DNA of 64,000 nt from Coriaria nepalensis (Eukaryota > Streptophyta > Magnoliopsida > Cucurbitales > Coriariaceae). Positions 38,401 to 50,102 of the stretch are shown here, one piece after another; the stretch's first letter is position 1, and every line of letters starts with the position of its first letter. The position numbers and the translations under genes are program-made. The notes beneath the pieces were generated by a model, which ran no database searches, was not told where the DNA came from, and saw only the letters and a list, made by a program, of their open reading frames with translations. The stretch is from assembly GCA_027186245.1 (NCBI GenBank), contig CP114498.1, positions 317,501 through 381,500 of the forward strand, given 5' to 3'.

Positions 38401-41400
38401 CCAATTGAAAAGTTCATCGTGTTTGTTTGATCTGCAGCATGTACTGAGAGAGCTTCCATCATCACCAGTTCCAGCTTCCTGCTGTACTGCATTGCTGGAG
38501 GCTTATAGTATGGACCCTCCTTATTTCTGTTATTTTATAGTTTGATTTTGATTATTGGTTTGTATTTTCTAACCTTATCTATCTGGTACTGGGATTTAAG
38601 AATCGATTGTCTGTGGTTTTTCTTTTCCAAGTAGAACACTTGAACTATTATTTCTACATTGTCAAATGCTTCCTATGAGGGAGTGAAACTGGTAGATTAT
38701 TTTCTTATGATAAATGTAATGTAAGTTAATTGTTAGATCTTAATATTGTTTCTTTCTTCTGTTATTTATAAGAAATCGATCGAAAGGAGGCTCGGATAAA
38801 TGCAATGCGCTCTGTGATCGTGGAGACTTTTCCTGAGCCAAACCGACGTCTGTTACAGAGGTTAATCATAACTTCTTCTATTAACTCATTGCATAGTTTC
38901 CTTGCCCTTATATTCATTTCTACCGAGTTACAATCTCTGTGGGGGTTTTGATTAAAGGTCTGGACTCTGGCATGTCAAACTTTGATCGTTGATATTGTTA
39001 TTCTCATAGAACTGTTCAACATGCAAGTTAATACTAATAACACTGGTGCATCGTCCTGGAATGTGCTACAGTTCAGTTTGCATTTAATATACTAGAGTTC
39101 TTATACCACTTATCAAATTTGGGAATAAAACTCTGTATTGTTTCTTGAAGAGTATTGAAGATGATGCATACAATATCTTCTTATTCCCATGAGAATCGGA
39201 TGAATCCATCTGCTGTCGCTGCGTGCATGGCACCTTTGCTCTTACGGCCTTTATTAGCTGGGGAATGTGAGCTGGAAGATGACTTTGATGTTAATGGGGA
39301 TAATTCAGCCCAGCTTCTTGCTGCTGCAAATGCAGCAAATAATGCTCAAGCCATAATCACCACTCTTTTGGAGGACTATGAGAATGTTTTTGATGTAAGA
39401 CACTCTTCATTAAGACTTGATGAAGCTTGTGACATGTGCATGGAATGACTATAGATTGTCATATTAGCAATTAAGTATTTTCTGTGATGTCATAACAGCA
39501 AATCTATATAATTTGGTTAGGATGCAAATCTACAAAGATGCTCAATTTCAGCTGACTCTCGGATTGGACATAGTGGAAGTGAAGATTCAACAGATGATGA
39601 AAATTCCGATGCTAAAGACAATGGCTACCATGATGCAGAAAATGAGGTTGATCTGGAGTCAGATGATGAAAATGAACGTGTACACAGTGGAAAACTAAGT
39701 GAAAGCAGTGGTTATGCTGGTAGTGATCTATATGACTATAAGGTTCTCTCTCCCTCTCACTCTCTCTGATATATATATGTGATGTGACTGTGTGGTGTGT
39801 GTTTTCTTCCATGTGCCCCCCCCCCCCCCCCTCCTCTCTCCCCTCTCTTCTGTGCATTTAGTCGGGCAATGGAAATTTTAAAGACGTTCCTTAATTTTGT
39901 ACAAGAACAGCCATTTGGAGGTGATCCCTTGGATGCTGGGTCCCCTCCAGAAAATCACGTTTTAGTCGAGAGTTCAAACTCAGGTCTTGAAGTGCAGCAG
40001 ATCTCTACTCCCAGTGCTCAAGTGATAGAGGAACAAAGAAAACTGAAGAAAATGAATGAAAACTCTTTTACTGAGGTGGACACTCCAATAGCCCCACCTC
40101 TTGATGAAGCGTACCGTTCAATGGGAGAGATCCTGACTTCAATGGATCCGCCATTGCCTGGTCTTGAGTCAGGTGCTGGAAAAGCAACTTCCAAAGTTAT
40201 GAGCTCTAATCTAAGTGCAAAGCGATCGACTTTCTGGGGAAGAAGCACTGTGAGTTGTCATTTACTGTCAGCCACTGCTATAGATAGTATTGTTATCTAA
40301 GAGAAGAAATCAATTTGAGGACTTTTTGACTGAAATTTTCATTACCTTTGATTCCAATTCTCTCATATTTTCTTCTTCTTACTCCTGCTGGTTAGTTCTT
40401 TTATGTTTGACATTTGAAAGTCTTAATTGAATACTGCAGGCAAGAAAGACACCTTCTGTGGAATCAGTTGATTCATCCGGAGAAGAAGAGTAAGTGCGGC
40501 AATACAGGCTATGGGGAATTCTAATTTTCCCGTAAATTTTATTTTATGTTTTGTATTGGTTTCTCTTGAAGGTGTTAGATTTTTTTTTTTTTTTTTTGAA
40601 GCTTTATTGAATTGTGACTTATTGCATCCTTTGTTCTGATTTCTTCTACTTTTAAATGACTGGCTCCTTTATTTATTTTGTAGGCTTGCTATTCAGAGGC
40701 TTGAGACAACAAAAACTGAGTTGAAAAACAGGATTGCCAAGGAGGTTGTTTTTTTTTTTTTTTTTTTTGGGGGGGCGTGGGGGGGAAATTATTGTTATCA
40801 TTATATAATTGCAGGCTAGAGGAAATGCAATTCTACAAGCTAGTTTGGAGAGAAGAAAGCAAGCCTTGCATGAGCGACGGCTAGCACTTGAACAAGATGT
40901 ATGCATTCTATTTACCCCATTTTTAGCATATCTAGATTCTCTTTAATATGACAGATTCTAACTTTGGTACTAATTACTTTTATGGCTCGTAAATTACCAT
41001 GTAAAGGTTTCAAGACTACAAGAGCAGTTACAAGCTGAAAGAGATCTTAGAGCTGCACTGGAAGTTGGCCTAAGCATGTCTTCTGGACAGTTCAATAGCT
41101 CTCGTGGAATGGATACTAAGGTTAGTCTTGAGCTTTCAAAGATCATTCTCTCTCTCTCTCTCGCTCTCTCTCTCTTTTCCCCCACTTAAGTTGTACACAT
41201 TCTGATGAGTTGAATTTGACTTGAAGACAAGGGCTGAGCTAGAGGAGATTGCTCTTGCTGAGGCAGATGTGGCCAGGCTAAAGCAGAAAGTTGCAGAACT
41301 CCATCATCAACTAAAGCAGCAGAGACAACATCACTATGGCTCCCTCTCTGATGCATCTGAACAGTATCAGCATGTCCAAAATCAAAATACTCAACAGTGA

Positions 41401-42508
41401 GTAGAATAAAAGTATCTATTTGAGTTCCTTGAGTTACACAATTGTGTATACTTACTTTTCTTCACCGATGTTTTCTTTTTCTTTTCTTATTTCTGTAGGA
41501 GATTTCTGCAGCAAAATTTTGACACAACCCTTGCTTTTGTCAATCATGAAAGAAAACAGAGAACCGAGGTACATTATAATATTGCACTACTATGTCCATG
41601 TTGGGAAATTAAAATGTTCTTAATAAAAATCCCTGATCTTCCTCATATTGTTGCTCTCATAATATGTTTCAAGAAGATGTATGCAATTGTCTTATCGTAC
41701 GAATAAGTGAATAGATTTTACTTCTTCTACTCGTTTTTTCAGGAAACCTTGGTGGGGGGTGATTGCAGGAATATCAAAGGACTAGTACCATCTGCAGTTA
41801 ATAGCAAGCAGGCATCTCTTAAGCCATTTACAGATACAATAAGCCCAAGCAACTCTAAAAGTATTGAGGCATCGACAAGTATGTCTACTGAGGAGCTTTA
41901 TGGTGTTGATTCTGCATCTGTGCCCTCTACTTCCAAACCATCAGAGGTGTGACTTCTTTTCCAACGATTGAAATTTGGGTTAGACCCTTTGAGCTATTAT
42001 AGTTTTTATAAGAATAGATTTTAAGTCAAACTATATATCTACTGAGGAGCTTTATGGTGTTGATTCTGCATCTGTGCCCTCTACTTCCAAACCATCAGAG
42101 GTGTGACTTCTTTTCCAACAATTGAAATTTGGGTTAGACCCTTTGAGCTATTATAGTTTTTATAAGAATAGATTTTAAGTCAAACTATATATCTTGTTTA
42201 GACTGTGAGATTAATTGGATTTTGCATGTGGAAATATGTTTGGATAAATCCTTAATTAATCTCGGCTTTCATCATATCTATCTTCTGCATATGCATAAAC
42301 TGACTTCTCTTAGTATGCCTTGAAGATGTTGGACTACCCGAGAAATGCAGCAGTGCCATCCTCCGCTTTGGTAGAATTAACAACCCGTCTTGATTTCTTC
42401 AAGGAAAGGCGATCACAGCTCATGGAGCAGCTCCATAATCTTGATTTAAACTACGGTTCATCTACCCAAGACTTTGTCTATAGACCCCCTTCGCCTCCAT
42501 GGAACTGA
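35468..42508 (+). CDS. PH and RhoGAP domain protein (PHGAP type)
   Basis: Twenty-two exons with matching phases, from ATG 35468 (exon 1 to 35521) to the stop at 42506-42508, give 875 residues. Larger exons are 39151-39394, 39521-39742, 39911-40249, 41227-41396, 41743-41946 and 42314-42508. A PH domain (about 19-125; VFKSGPLFISSKG, WKKRWFILTRTSLVFF, FTLKAETSEDLFEWK) is followed by a RhoGAP domain (about 165-375). Its arginine finger sits in GTKVEGILRQSAD, with HVLRELPSSPVPASCC after it. Then come an acidic linker and a long coiled coil (about 575-730), ending YRPPSPPWN. The layout matches Arabidopsis PHGAP1/PHGAP2 and REN1, which inactivate ROP GTPases at the plasma membrane in cell polarity; the C-terminus favours PHGAP. 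Exon 21 is partly duplicated into the next intron. Confidence 0.93.
41884..42192 (+). repeat. 154-bp tandem duplication across exon 21 and intron 21 of PHGAP
   Basis: Copy 1 (41884-42037) holds the last 63 bp of exon 21, its splice donor and the first part of the intron. Copy 2 (42038 to about 42192) repeats this almost exactly; I see one difference (CCAACG versus CCAACA). Copy 2 therefore carries an exon fragment with an intact donor but no acceptor of its own. The near identity implies a recent event. Confidence 0.95.
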
Positions 42509-43131
42509 ATATTGAACCCATTGCTCGTTTTCAAGTCTGAAAAATGTCTCATCCTTTTGATTTTGTATATGATCCGATGTTATTTACATTTGTTTGGATG
42601 TTGTACTTTTTGCTTTCCTTTTCTTTGGTCCTTTTTTTCCCCTTGTTTTAGATGAGGATTCTATTGTGTTGATCTTGGTCTCTAATTGGTTGTACGTATA
42701 AATGAACAAAAAAAAGGGAAGAAGCGTTTTTGATTTGTATTGACAGTAGGCGGGGGAAGGTTGATCATTGACCATAAAAATATGTTTATAGTTAGTTCTT
42801 ATTGTTTTTAACACTGAAAGATAAGGAGTCCTTAATCTTGTATGGTTATCATAGATGTTTCTTCAATCCAAAAATGTTCAACCCTAAGGGGAAAAAATCC
42901 GACTAATCCGACTTCATCTCTATCACATGCAACATTTATCCAAATCGAAGTTACAAACAATTTTGAGAGAGTAAGAATCGGAAACCCCTCAAAACCAAAA
43001 TGAAGTTCGAGAACCCAAAGCGACCTAAACTCCTGCCCACCGGCAAAAAGTTTAGTTCTCAAAGCCATACATAAATATGAATCATCAAATGCATGTATGA
43101 TGGAAGCAAAAACACAAGTTTAAGGAAATGA
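42509..43131. other. Convergent 3' flanks of PHGAP and MRPL47
   Basis: The 3'UTRs of a plus- and a minus-strand gene converge in this T-rich DNA. No other feature was recognised. Confidence 0.4.
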
Positions 43132-43955
43132 TTACAAAGCATTTATCATCCTCTTCATTTCAGCAGATCTCCTTTGATCCGCTTCTTCAATCGCTCTCTC
43201 CGTGAGTACTTGCTTGATACGACACATCGACTTTCTCACCTAAATGTCATCAAACATCAGTCAATAAGATCTCAAAGATACAGCTGCATAAACTCCGGTT
43301 TACAATCCCAAGAAATTAAGAAAAAAGGAAGAAGCTTGGGTGGTTCTTCTTGTACCTTGGGAAGACGCTCGGGATTAGGAAACCTAAGATTCTGAGCATG
43401 AAGCATTTGGCGTTGAGTCATCAGTAAGTTTTTCTCCTTCAAAAGTACATACCATAGCTTATTGAGATCATCCCAAGACTTCAAACGCAGTTCACATGCC
43501 TTCCAACTTCTACCTGTTAATTCGCAATCATGCATTTAGAATGGAAATCCTTTCCACATCTTTGAAAGAGCACACAATCATTCAATTCCATAACTAACTT
43601 GTTCTAATGTCGAATACAACTCTAACAAAATATTTGGATTTGGATTTCTGAAACTGGATTTTCGGTACAAAATTAGATTTGACTTCATCATAGTTACATA
43701 AGCGTTTGAAAATTTGACTAATCAAATCCAAACAAGGTTTTAAAAACACTAAAGAAAACTGGTGGCCTACTATCATTTATAGTAATCCATACCGTAGGTA
43801 ACAGGTTTGTCCTCATCTGGGCTTCTATCTGCCTCAAAAAACTCCTCAAGAGGGTTATACACTGTCCTAGCACCAGAAGCAGCTGCTGCATTGGCGGAAG
43901 AAGCCTCTGTCCTAGCGGCAGCAAAGAGTGTTCTCCCCAATCTTGCGACGAACAT
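43132..43955 (-). CDS. Mitochondrial large-subunit ribosomal protein L47 (uL29m)
   Basis: Three exons (43793-43955, 43356-43513, 43132-43239) encode 142 residues. The N-terminus MFVARLGRTLFAAARTEAS is a typical mitochondrial presequence (Arg, Ala, no acids in the first 16). The core PLEEFFEADRSPDEDKPVTYGRSWKACELRLKSWDDLNKLWYVLL-type segment (split by intron 1 at Tyr-Gly) is the MRP-L47 signature. KEKNLLMTQRQMLHAQNLRFPNPERLPKV follows. It is the mitochondrial relative of bacterial L29, placed near the polypeptide exit tunnel. Start at 43955 is chosen because the longer upstream reading runs through an in-frame region without presequence character. Its promoter is divergent with the phospholipase gene. 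Intact. Confidence 0.9.
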
Positions 43956-44617
43956 GGTAACTGTCTGACTTCTGCATGACAGTTAAAAAAACGATATATG
44001 ATAAATCGACACAAAAATATAACAATATATATATTAGGTGTTCCTGGAGTAACTATTTTTCACTAATGCTAGATAGAAGACATGGAAGAGGATGAATTTG
44101 GTATCTAGGGTTTATGAGAACACAGAAATGCAGACTTTTTCAATAAAAATCCATAAAATTGTAATTAGGAAGATTTCATTAGTGAAACTTTAACCTCTCC
44201 GAACCTCTTGAAGAAGAAGAAAGGTGCCTGCTGTTAGCTTCTCCTCTTAGCTCCTTAAAATATGAATTGAGCAACAACAATGGCGGATCACAAAGAGAAA
44301 GAAAATGGGAAAAAAAGCAAATATCTAAACGAGGGAGAGAATGAGGTTTAAGGGGAAGAGGAAACCAAATGGGCATCGAAACGGAGGAAACGGAGGCCCT
44401 ATTATACCACTAGTGGGCTCATCATTGTTTCTACCATTCAGCCCATTACCGAAATGCTGTAGAGAATGCATACGGCAGCGTTTTGATCTTATTGGAAGTC
44501 GGTGGAATATTCGGTAGCGGGGTCCACTCTGTACCTTCGTTGCTGGATTAGTGGTCAGTAATGGTCAGCTAATCCGGAGAGAGAGAGACAGAGAGACGGA
44601 GAGAGGAAGAGAGAGCA
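43956..44617. promoter_or_regulatory. Divergent promoter of MRPL47 and phospholipase A2 gene
   Basis: The interval contains TGGGCT elements (one near 44414, one on the minus strand near 44440) and a GA-rich stretch at about 44577-44613, just before the first ATG of the phospholipase transcript. No gene was recognised within it. Confidence 0.45.
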
Positions 44618-45105
44618 ATGGTTCAGGAAAGTTTTTGTGCACGCTTTCTCTACCGAAGAAACTCTTCTGTCTCTTTCCTTTTCATGACTTTTCCTCGTAT
44701 AGCAAAGAGTAAGTATTTCCAGCTGCGTAAATTTCGTTTCTCTACCTCAACTTTTTCTTTTCCTACGGTTTTTTATTCCCGCCAAGTTTTGATCCTTCTA
44801 GCTCACAGATTTCTTTCATAATTCTGTTGTTTCTGCTGCTTTATTTTCTTTCGAGAAACTAAGAGTGATCTCAGACTTCTCGAACTGGATTCTGGATTCT
44901 GGATTCTGGATTCTTCATTTCTAATTATCTTCTTGTTTGTTTGCTTGCTTGCTTGGTTGTTAATGATGAATTACGACAGTTATTGAACTTTTTTTTTCCC
45001 CCAAATTAATTGAGAAATTAACAAATTGTAAGAATTCGTGATATCAAAAAGTTGTTTGGTATTTCCTTGGCAGGGGAGCTTGAATGTGTTCCAGATGCTT
45101 TTTAG
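44618..45105 (+). other. Upstream ORF overlapping the phospholipase start
   Basis: ATG 44618 opens a frame that, after splicing of the putative leader intron (donor at 44709, acceptor ending 45073), reads about 40 codons. It stops at TTT TAG just inside the main coding region, out of frame with it. Overlapping uORFs usually lower translation of the main frame. It depends on the splice sites being right. Confidence 0.5.
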
Positions 45106-45903
45106 CTATGAACTTAAAGTTTCTCGGTAATATCCCCTGGTTTAGGTCAAAATCCAATAATGATTCAGGAGCATTTGGTCAACCTCAGGAGAAGACTCAT
45201 TTGGCTGTCGAGTTATGGGGATTATCCCTTCTTACATTCATTCCTTGGCCAATCACCACTCGTGAGAAAATTCAAGCCCCTACAACAATCAATCAAAAGT
45301 TGAGAAGACAGTTTCAATCTCAAGACCTGGTCGAGATCGGTGGTGGAGGGCCTCTGCGTTTTCGACCCTATGTCTCTAAAGTGCCATGGCATACAGGTGC
45401 AAGAGCTTTTCTTTCGAATTTAGTTCCACGATACGGACATTATTGTGGGCCAAATTGGTCGAGCGGGAAGGATAATGGGTCTCCTATTTGGGATAAAAGG
45501 CCCATTGATTGGCTGGACTTTTGCTGTTATTGCCATGATATTGGCTATGACACTCATGATCAGGCTGAGCTATTGAAGGCGGATTTAGCTTTTCTTGAGT
45601 GCTTAGAGAGGCCACATATTATTGCAAAGGGAGATGTTCATACTGCAGCTATTTACAAAACAATGTGCATAACTGGTATGACTATGCCCATCTTGTATTG
45701 AATTCTTAAATACCATTTTGTTGGAAATTTTGGAGGAATTTGAGATTGTTTCCCGATGATTTTTTCTTTTCCTTGCAGGAATGAAGAATTTTCTGATACC
45801 TTACAGAAAGCATCTTATTAAGATTCAGTCTGGACAACTTCTGGTTCAGTTTGGATGGCTAAGCAATTTGAGATGGAAATATTGGAATTTCAATAGGACC
45901 TAA
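45084..45903 (+). CDS. Phospholipase A2 family protein (At4g29070-like)
   Basis: Two coding exons (45084-45675, 45779-45903) give 238 residues. An in-frame TGA lies directly before ATG 45084, so this is the earliest possible start in frame; ATG 45109 is the alternative. The catalytic region reads WLDFCCYCHDIGYDTHDQAELLKAD, with the His-Asp pair and surrounding Cys of secretory PLA2. Upstream, RYGHYCGPNWSSGKDNG is the calcium-loop-like Cys-Gly segment. The protein is longer than classic plant sPLA2 (about 130-150) and lacks a clear signal peptide; the basic N-terminus may target an organelle. It would hydrolyse the sn-2 ester of phospholipids. A 5'UTR intron (about 44709-45073) splits the leader, and an upstream open frame from ATG 44618 overlaps the main start. 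Confidence 0.85.
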
Positions 45904-46740
45904 AATTAGTGTGATGAAGTCGGAGAAAAGTTCTATGCATCGGTATTTTATGACTGCTATTATAGACTGATGAATTTCAAGATAGCATTTGTTTTCTCAT
46001 ATGAGTTATCTGGTTCTAGTGTAGATATAGATTATATAAGCAACTCCTCCATTTTTCTTACTCTGATTGCATATTTGTAAATAACGCTGCTGACAACATA
46101 TGGAGTTGTTTATCTCCAGATATATACTTTTATTGGTCTGTGTTAAATAGATATTGCTGTTGCAGATTTCTATTCTCCTGAAAGGATCCCAACACCACCA
46201 GTATGTTCCAAGGTTAGATGTACCTGGGCAAAACAAACAAGGGAGACGTCGGGGTGATGGCCGGCGTACCCCCTCAATGATCAAGTTAGTCTAGGGTTTT
46301 CTTTGGTGAATTGTAGGGGATAATAGTTAGGGTTGTTATTGCGTACGTAGGTTTAATTCTCCTTTTATACCTTTGGTATAGGGACAAAACCCTAGAGGGG
46401 CTAGACATGAGTTGGGCTAGGATTGGGCCCCGAATCAATTCTTCAAATGGTATGCCAACATCATCAGGGCTAGATGTTCTTTCGCCAAGGTGGATGATTT
46501 GTGTACTTTCTTCGTGAGATCCAAATTTATCATCCACGGCACCTTATGACTAGTCAGCACGACTTCAAGTAAGGTTATCTGAGGTTGAGGGTGAACGGTT
46601 GCTTCTTCGTTTAGATTTAATGAGAGATATTTCTTGACCCAATAATTAATCCCTTGTCACATGTTTCGTACGTAGTTCGAGGATGTGACATTTGGAAACA
46701 TCTACTATTCCTCACATTTTTCTTAATCTCCCTTAGGAGG
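45904..46740. other. Phospholipase 3' flank and unidentified repeat-like DNA
   Basis: After the phospholipase 3'UTR, the stretch at about 46180-46560 is GC-richer than its surroundings and has short open frames on the minus strand with no recognised domain. It looks like old transposon-derived sequence, but I found neither terminal repeats nor a transposase or polymerase motif. Confidence 0.3.
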
Positions 46741-46764
46741 TTGAGTCTTTAACTTAGTGCTGTT

Positions 46765-47280
46765 TTGTAGGTGTCAGCCCATGTAAGTCTAAGCTCTCTG
46801 AGGATAAGAAAATTGTTTTGCACGCAATCAAATCTCTCCCTGTCGTGGGATGCTTGAAAGAAGATAAGCTAATCTATAGAGGCCATCCTCTTGAGGTAGA
46901 AACCATTGCTGATAATCAAATGGATCGGGTGGACTTGGCTAAGCTGAGGGCCAAATAAGTCTTTGGATATGAGGAAAAGGCTGAATGGGCTGATATTTTT
47001 AACCCCTTCAATGATTCCTTAACTAATCCCAATCATGTCTAAGGTGATCTAGGAGAGTTGTAGGCCAAGATTCCTCAATTAATGAAGGAGGGCGCAAAGG
47101 AGTTCCAACAGGTGTTTGGTTCTTCTGAAGATGAAGGTAGAGAGAGAGATGGCAAATGGGAAGCAAATGGCTATGATGATTACATCGAGGAGGATGCAAC
47201 CATATCCATCACTACTGGGAAACATCCATCCCCATATTTTCTACTCATGGTGATGAATCTTGTTCAACATTCTTCATGAC
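46765..47280 (+). pseudogene. Decayed coding-like sequence of unknown origin
   Basis: From about 46776 one plus-strand frame reads like protein (SEDKKIVLHAIKSLPVVG, then LIYRGHPLEVETIADNQM). It continues past in-frame stops at about 46957, 47039 and 47060 into an open acidic stretch (KEGAKEFQQVFGSSEDEG, then DDYIEEDATIS) ending about 47278. Composition differs from the AT-rich flanks. I recognise no family; a captured gene fragment or old retroelement region is possible. Confidence 0.35.
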
Positions 47281-50102
47281 TTTTGATTTGCCTTTGAAAT
47301 GTTACTCTTGGTCACATACTCTTTCTTTGTTGTTGTGATATTATTTCTCACTTCCTTATGATTGATTGTCTCCCTTCGTAAATATTTTCCTTAGCGTAAT
47401 TATCTATATATCTTTCCTCGAAAAGTTAAAGTGTGAATTCATGGTCACTCTTTCAAGACTAAAACTAAGCAAAATTTTCTTCAAGGTGTATCTTCTATTC
47501 AAGTTCTCTCTGTTCATCCATTTGAATCGTTGAATGCCAATTAGACGACCTTTATTTTGCTTAACTGGGCCTTTCGTGTGGTACTATAACATGGTCACTC
47601 TCACGATCTTGCAAGTTACGATTAGAATCCGAGATTAATTTAGCCGATCGGAACAACTTCGAACTACAAGTGAGATTAATTTTAAAAGATTTTGGGAAGG
47701 AGTGTGTAAATTGGATGTGTTTACCAAGATTGATTAGAAACTACAGTTCAAACTAGTAGTTAAAAATGTTGTATTTTTTTTTTCCTGTTATTTTCTTACC
47801 ATAACACTTGTTTAATCTCCACCACCCCTAGAGGAAAATACAAGGTTGCGGAGAAACTTTCTTCCCAAGTCACAATCGGACTAGTTTTCAAAGCATTGTT
47901 AGTTGTCTTTACAAGTTGGATAAGGCGTCATGGATGAGCGAAGAAGAGTGCTTCATCGTGTTGTTGTATCGGCCAAATCGTAGTCAACTCTTAAAGAAAA
48001 AATAAAAAATATTTTGGGTAAAACCCATTTTGTGATACACAATACAACAAAACATGGAGATAAGTGTGTTTGGCAACTTTGTTTTTGAATCATAAAGTGA
48101 GGATACTGATTTTACCCGTTTTCGTGTTTCATGATCTCAATTTTGCAATTTGAATGTTAAAAAATAGTGTTCATGTTTTTGTGTTTCATGATCTCAATTT
48201 TGCAATTTAAATATTAAAAAATAATGTTCATGTTTTCGTGTTTAACAACTCTCATTTTCTTCATTTTTTTGTGTGTTCCCTTCTTTGTAACCCCGGCTTC
48301 ATTTTCCTCTATATCACTTTCCCTCTTTTTCATTTTCCTCCATAGTTGCCTAACGAAGGTCTTTACGCTTGATCGGTCTGATAGCCTCCTTATTTTTTCC
48401 CAAATACAAAATGGTTTGTTTTGTTGTTAAAAGACCTAGAAACCGTTTTTTGACACATTTTATGGTTTATATATGTATATATGGAATATTAACGGTAATA
48501 ATCTTGTCAGGTTATGGGATCAATGAAAATCTCGAAATAGTGTCGCGAAGAGATTCATGTACACCTATTTTTTTTTATTTTTTTTTTATTTTATTTTTTA
48601 TTTTATTTTTTTTTTCGAAAGAAAAAAGCCAACTAATTAGGAGGTTAAAAAAGCCAAAACGTCAACGTTTTGGAATATCGCCGCCTGAAGGCAAAAGCCG
48701 GAAAAAGAGAGAGAGAGAGCGAAAGAAAACGCATTGAATTCACAACCTCATCCCATTTGACCTCAAACATACAAACCCTAACCAGACCCTTCTCTTCTCC
48801 CTTTTCTCTCTCAAAATTCGAATTCCATGTGTTAGGGTCGTACTCTTCCGCTCGATCCGACAACGAGAGGTCAGCTATCTTCTCCTTCAATTTTCATGGC
48901 TATTTTGATTGTTTTCATCTCGTCTCTTTTATTTTCGCGAAACAATTTTGGAGTCGATTGATCTTAATTACTTCCTTCTTTTCTGCCTTTATCAGATGAT
49001 CTAAGGCCTTTTCCATTTCTTTCTCCTTTCTCCCCTTCTTGTAAGAATATTTCGAATTTGTTTCTTAAAATTTTCTTTTCGTTTTAAATTTTGTTGCTTG
49101 ACCAGAGAAACACGACGTTGCACTAAAGAAAACTAGCATTAGGGTTGGTATGAATATAGCCTCTTTTCTTCGTGGGGGGATGGGGGTGATGTATGTAATT
49201 CATGAACTTTCTTTTTCTTAACCTTTCTCTTCAATCAGTTGGCGGGCTTGGAAAATCGTAATTTCCCATTGCATTAAGCTAGGGGCGTTGTGCGAGTTAT
49301 GAGTTGAAAATGCGAGTGTTATAAATTTCCCTGTTTTCCTGCCCTAAGATCGCAGTCATCATGCGTTGTATCATGACATATCTAGGACATATTCTGGTAA
49401 TGTGAAAATATTTTCTTGGAGTAAGTATTTCCCGATTTCATAAGTTTTTTCTGTTAATGTGAAAGATTCCTTATTTTTTACCTTCATGTCTAAATCAGAC
49501 TTCACATCTTCAAATCAGAATTTCACTTGTGTTCCTTATCGGAAAACTACAGAAAAAGAAAATATTCGCTTGTGTTCCTTAGCGGCATGCATTCAGTTGA
49601 AGAGTTCTCACTTTTTTCAATAATCTATTAACTTAGTGTGTATATCGATATCTCTATATTCGTATTAGCTTTGGGGGTGACAATGTAAGTTGGGGTATTT
49701 TTATGGTGTGAGATTCTAATTGTGATTCTTTTTTTTCCCTCTCGGGTATGCTAGTATTATTTTTATTCTTGTTATCTTCTGAGTTTTAATAACACTTAAA
49801 CTAGAATGTTACTTGCCTTTTTAATTATATGGATTTATGAACTTGTGTCAATTTGTATATTAACTTCTATTGAAAAGTCGATTCATCAACTGAAAGTACT
49901 TTGCAACCGGTCCAAAACCTCCGTCCTCTAATGTGATTTTTGGGTGTGAAATAAGATATGCACTTGATGAATTGTATATAGTTCTCATAATGAGTCTGAA
50001 AAATGTCTAATACAGCTGTTTTGATTCATTTTTCTTCAGATCTGATAGATATTGAAGGTAACAAGGCATGTTTGATGGATGTTAACTATACAGGTGGACA
50101 AG
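47281..50102. other. Intergenic region and SMG7 leader
   Basis: This holds a 57-bp tandem repeat (about 48118-48240) and T-rich tracts around 48568-48616. From about 48680 onward it is a likely SMG7 promoter and 5'UTR with one or more introns: the coding start at 50103 is preceded by TACAG/GTGGACAAG, an acceptor-like site at 50092. No other gene was recognised. Confidence 0.45.
48118..48240. repeat. 57-bp imperfect tandem repeat, about 2 copies
   Basis: The motif starting GTGTTTCATGATCTCAATTT occurs at 48124 and again at 48181, with a partial third copy (TTTTCGTGTTT) to about 48240. Copies differ at a few positions. Confidence 0.85.

Noticed and set aside
43000..43020. B-box-like GTTCGAGAACC considered as a tRNA gene
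   Set aside because: No A-box at the right distance and no cloverleaf arms; it lies in a gene flank.
46286..46537. 83-codon minus-strand open frame starting MDDKFGSHEEST
   Set aside because: No recognised domain or homologue, no splice context, and it lies in repeat-like DNA; left as intergenic.
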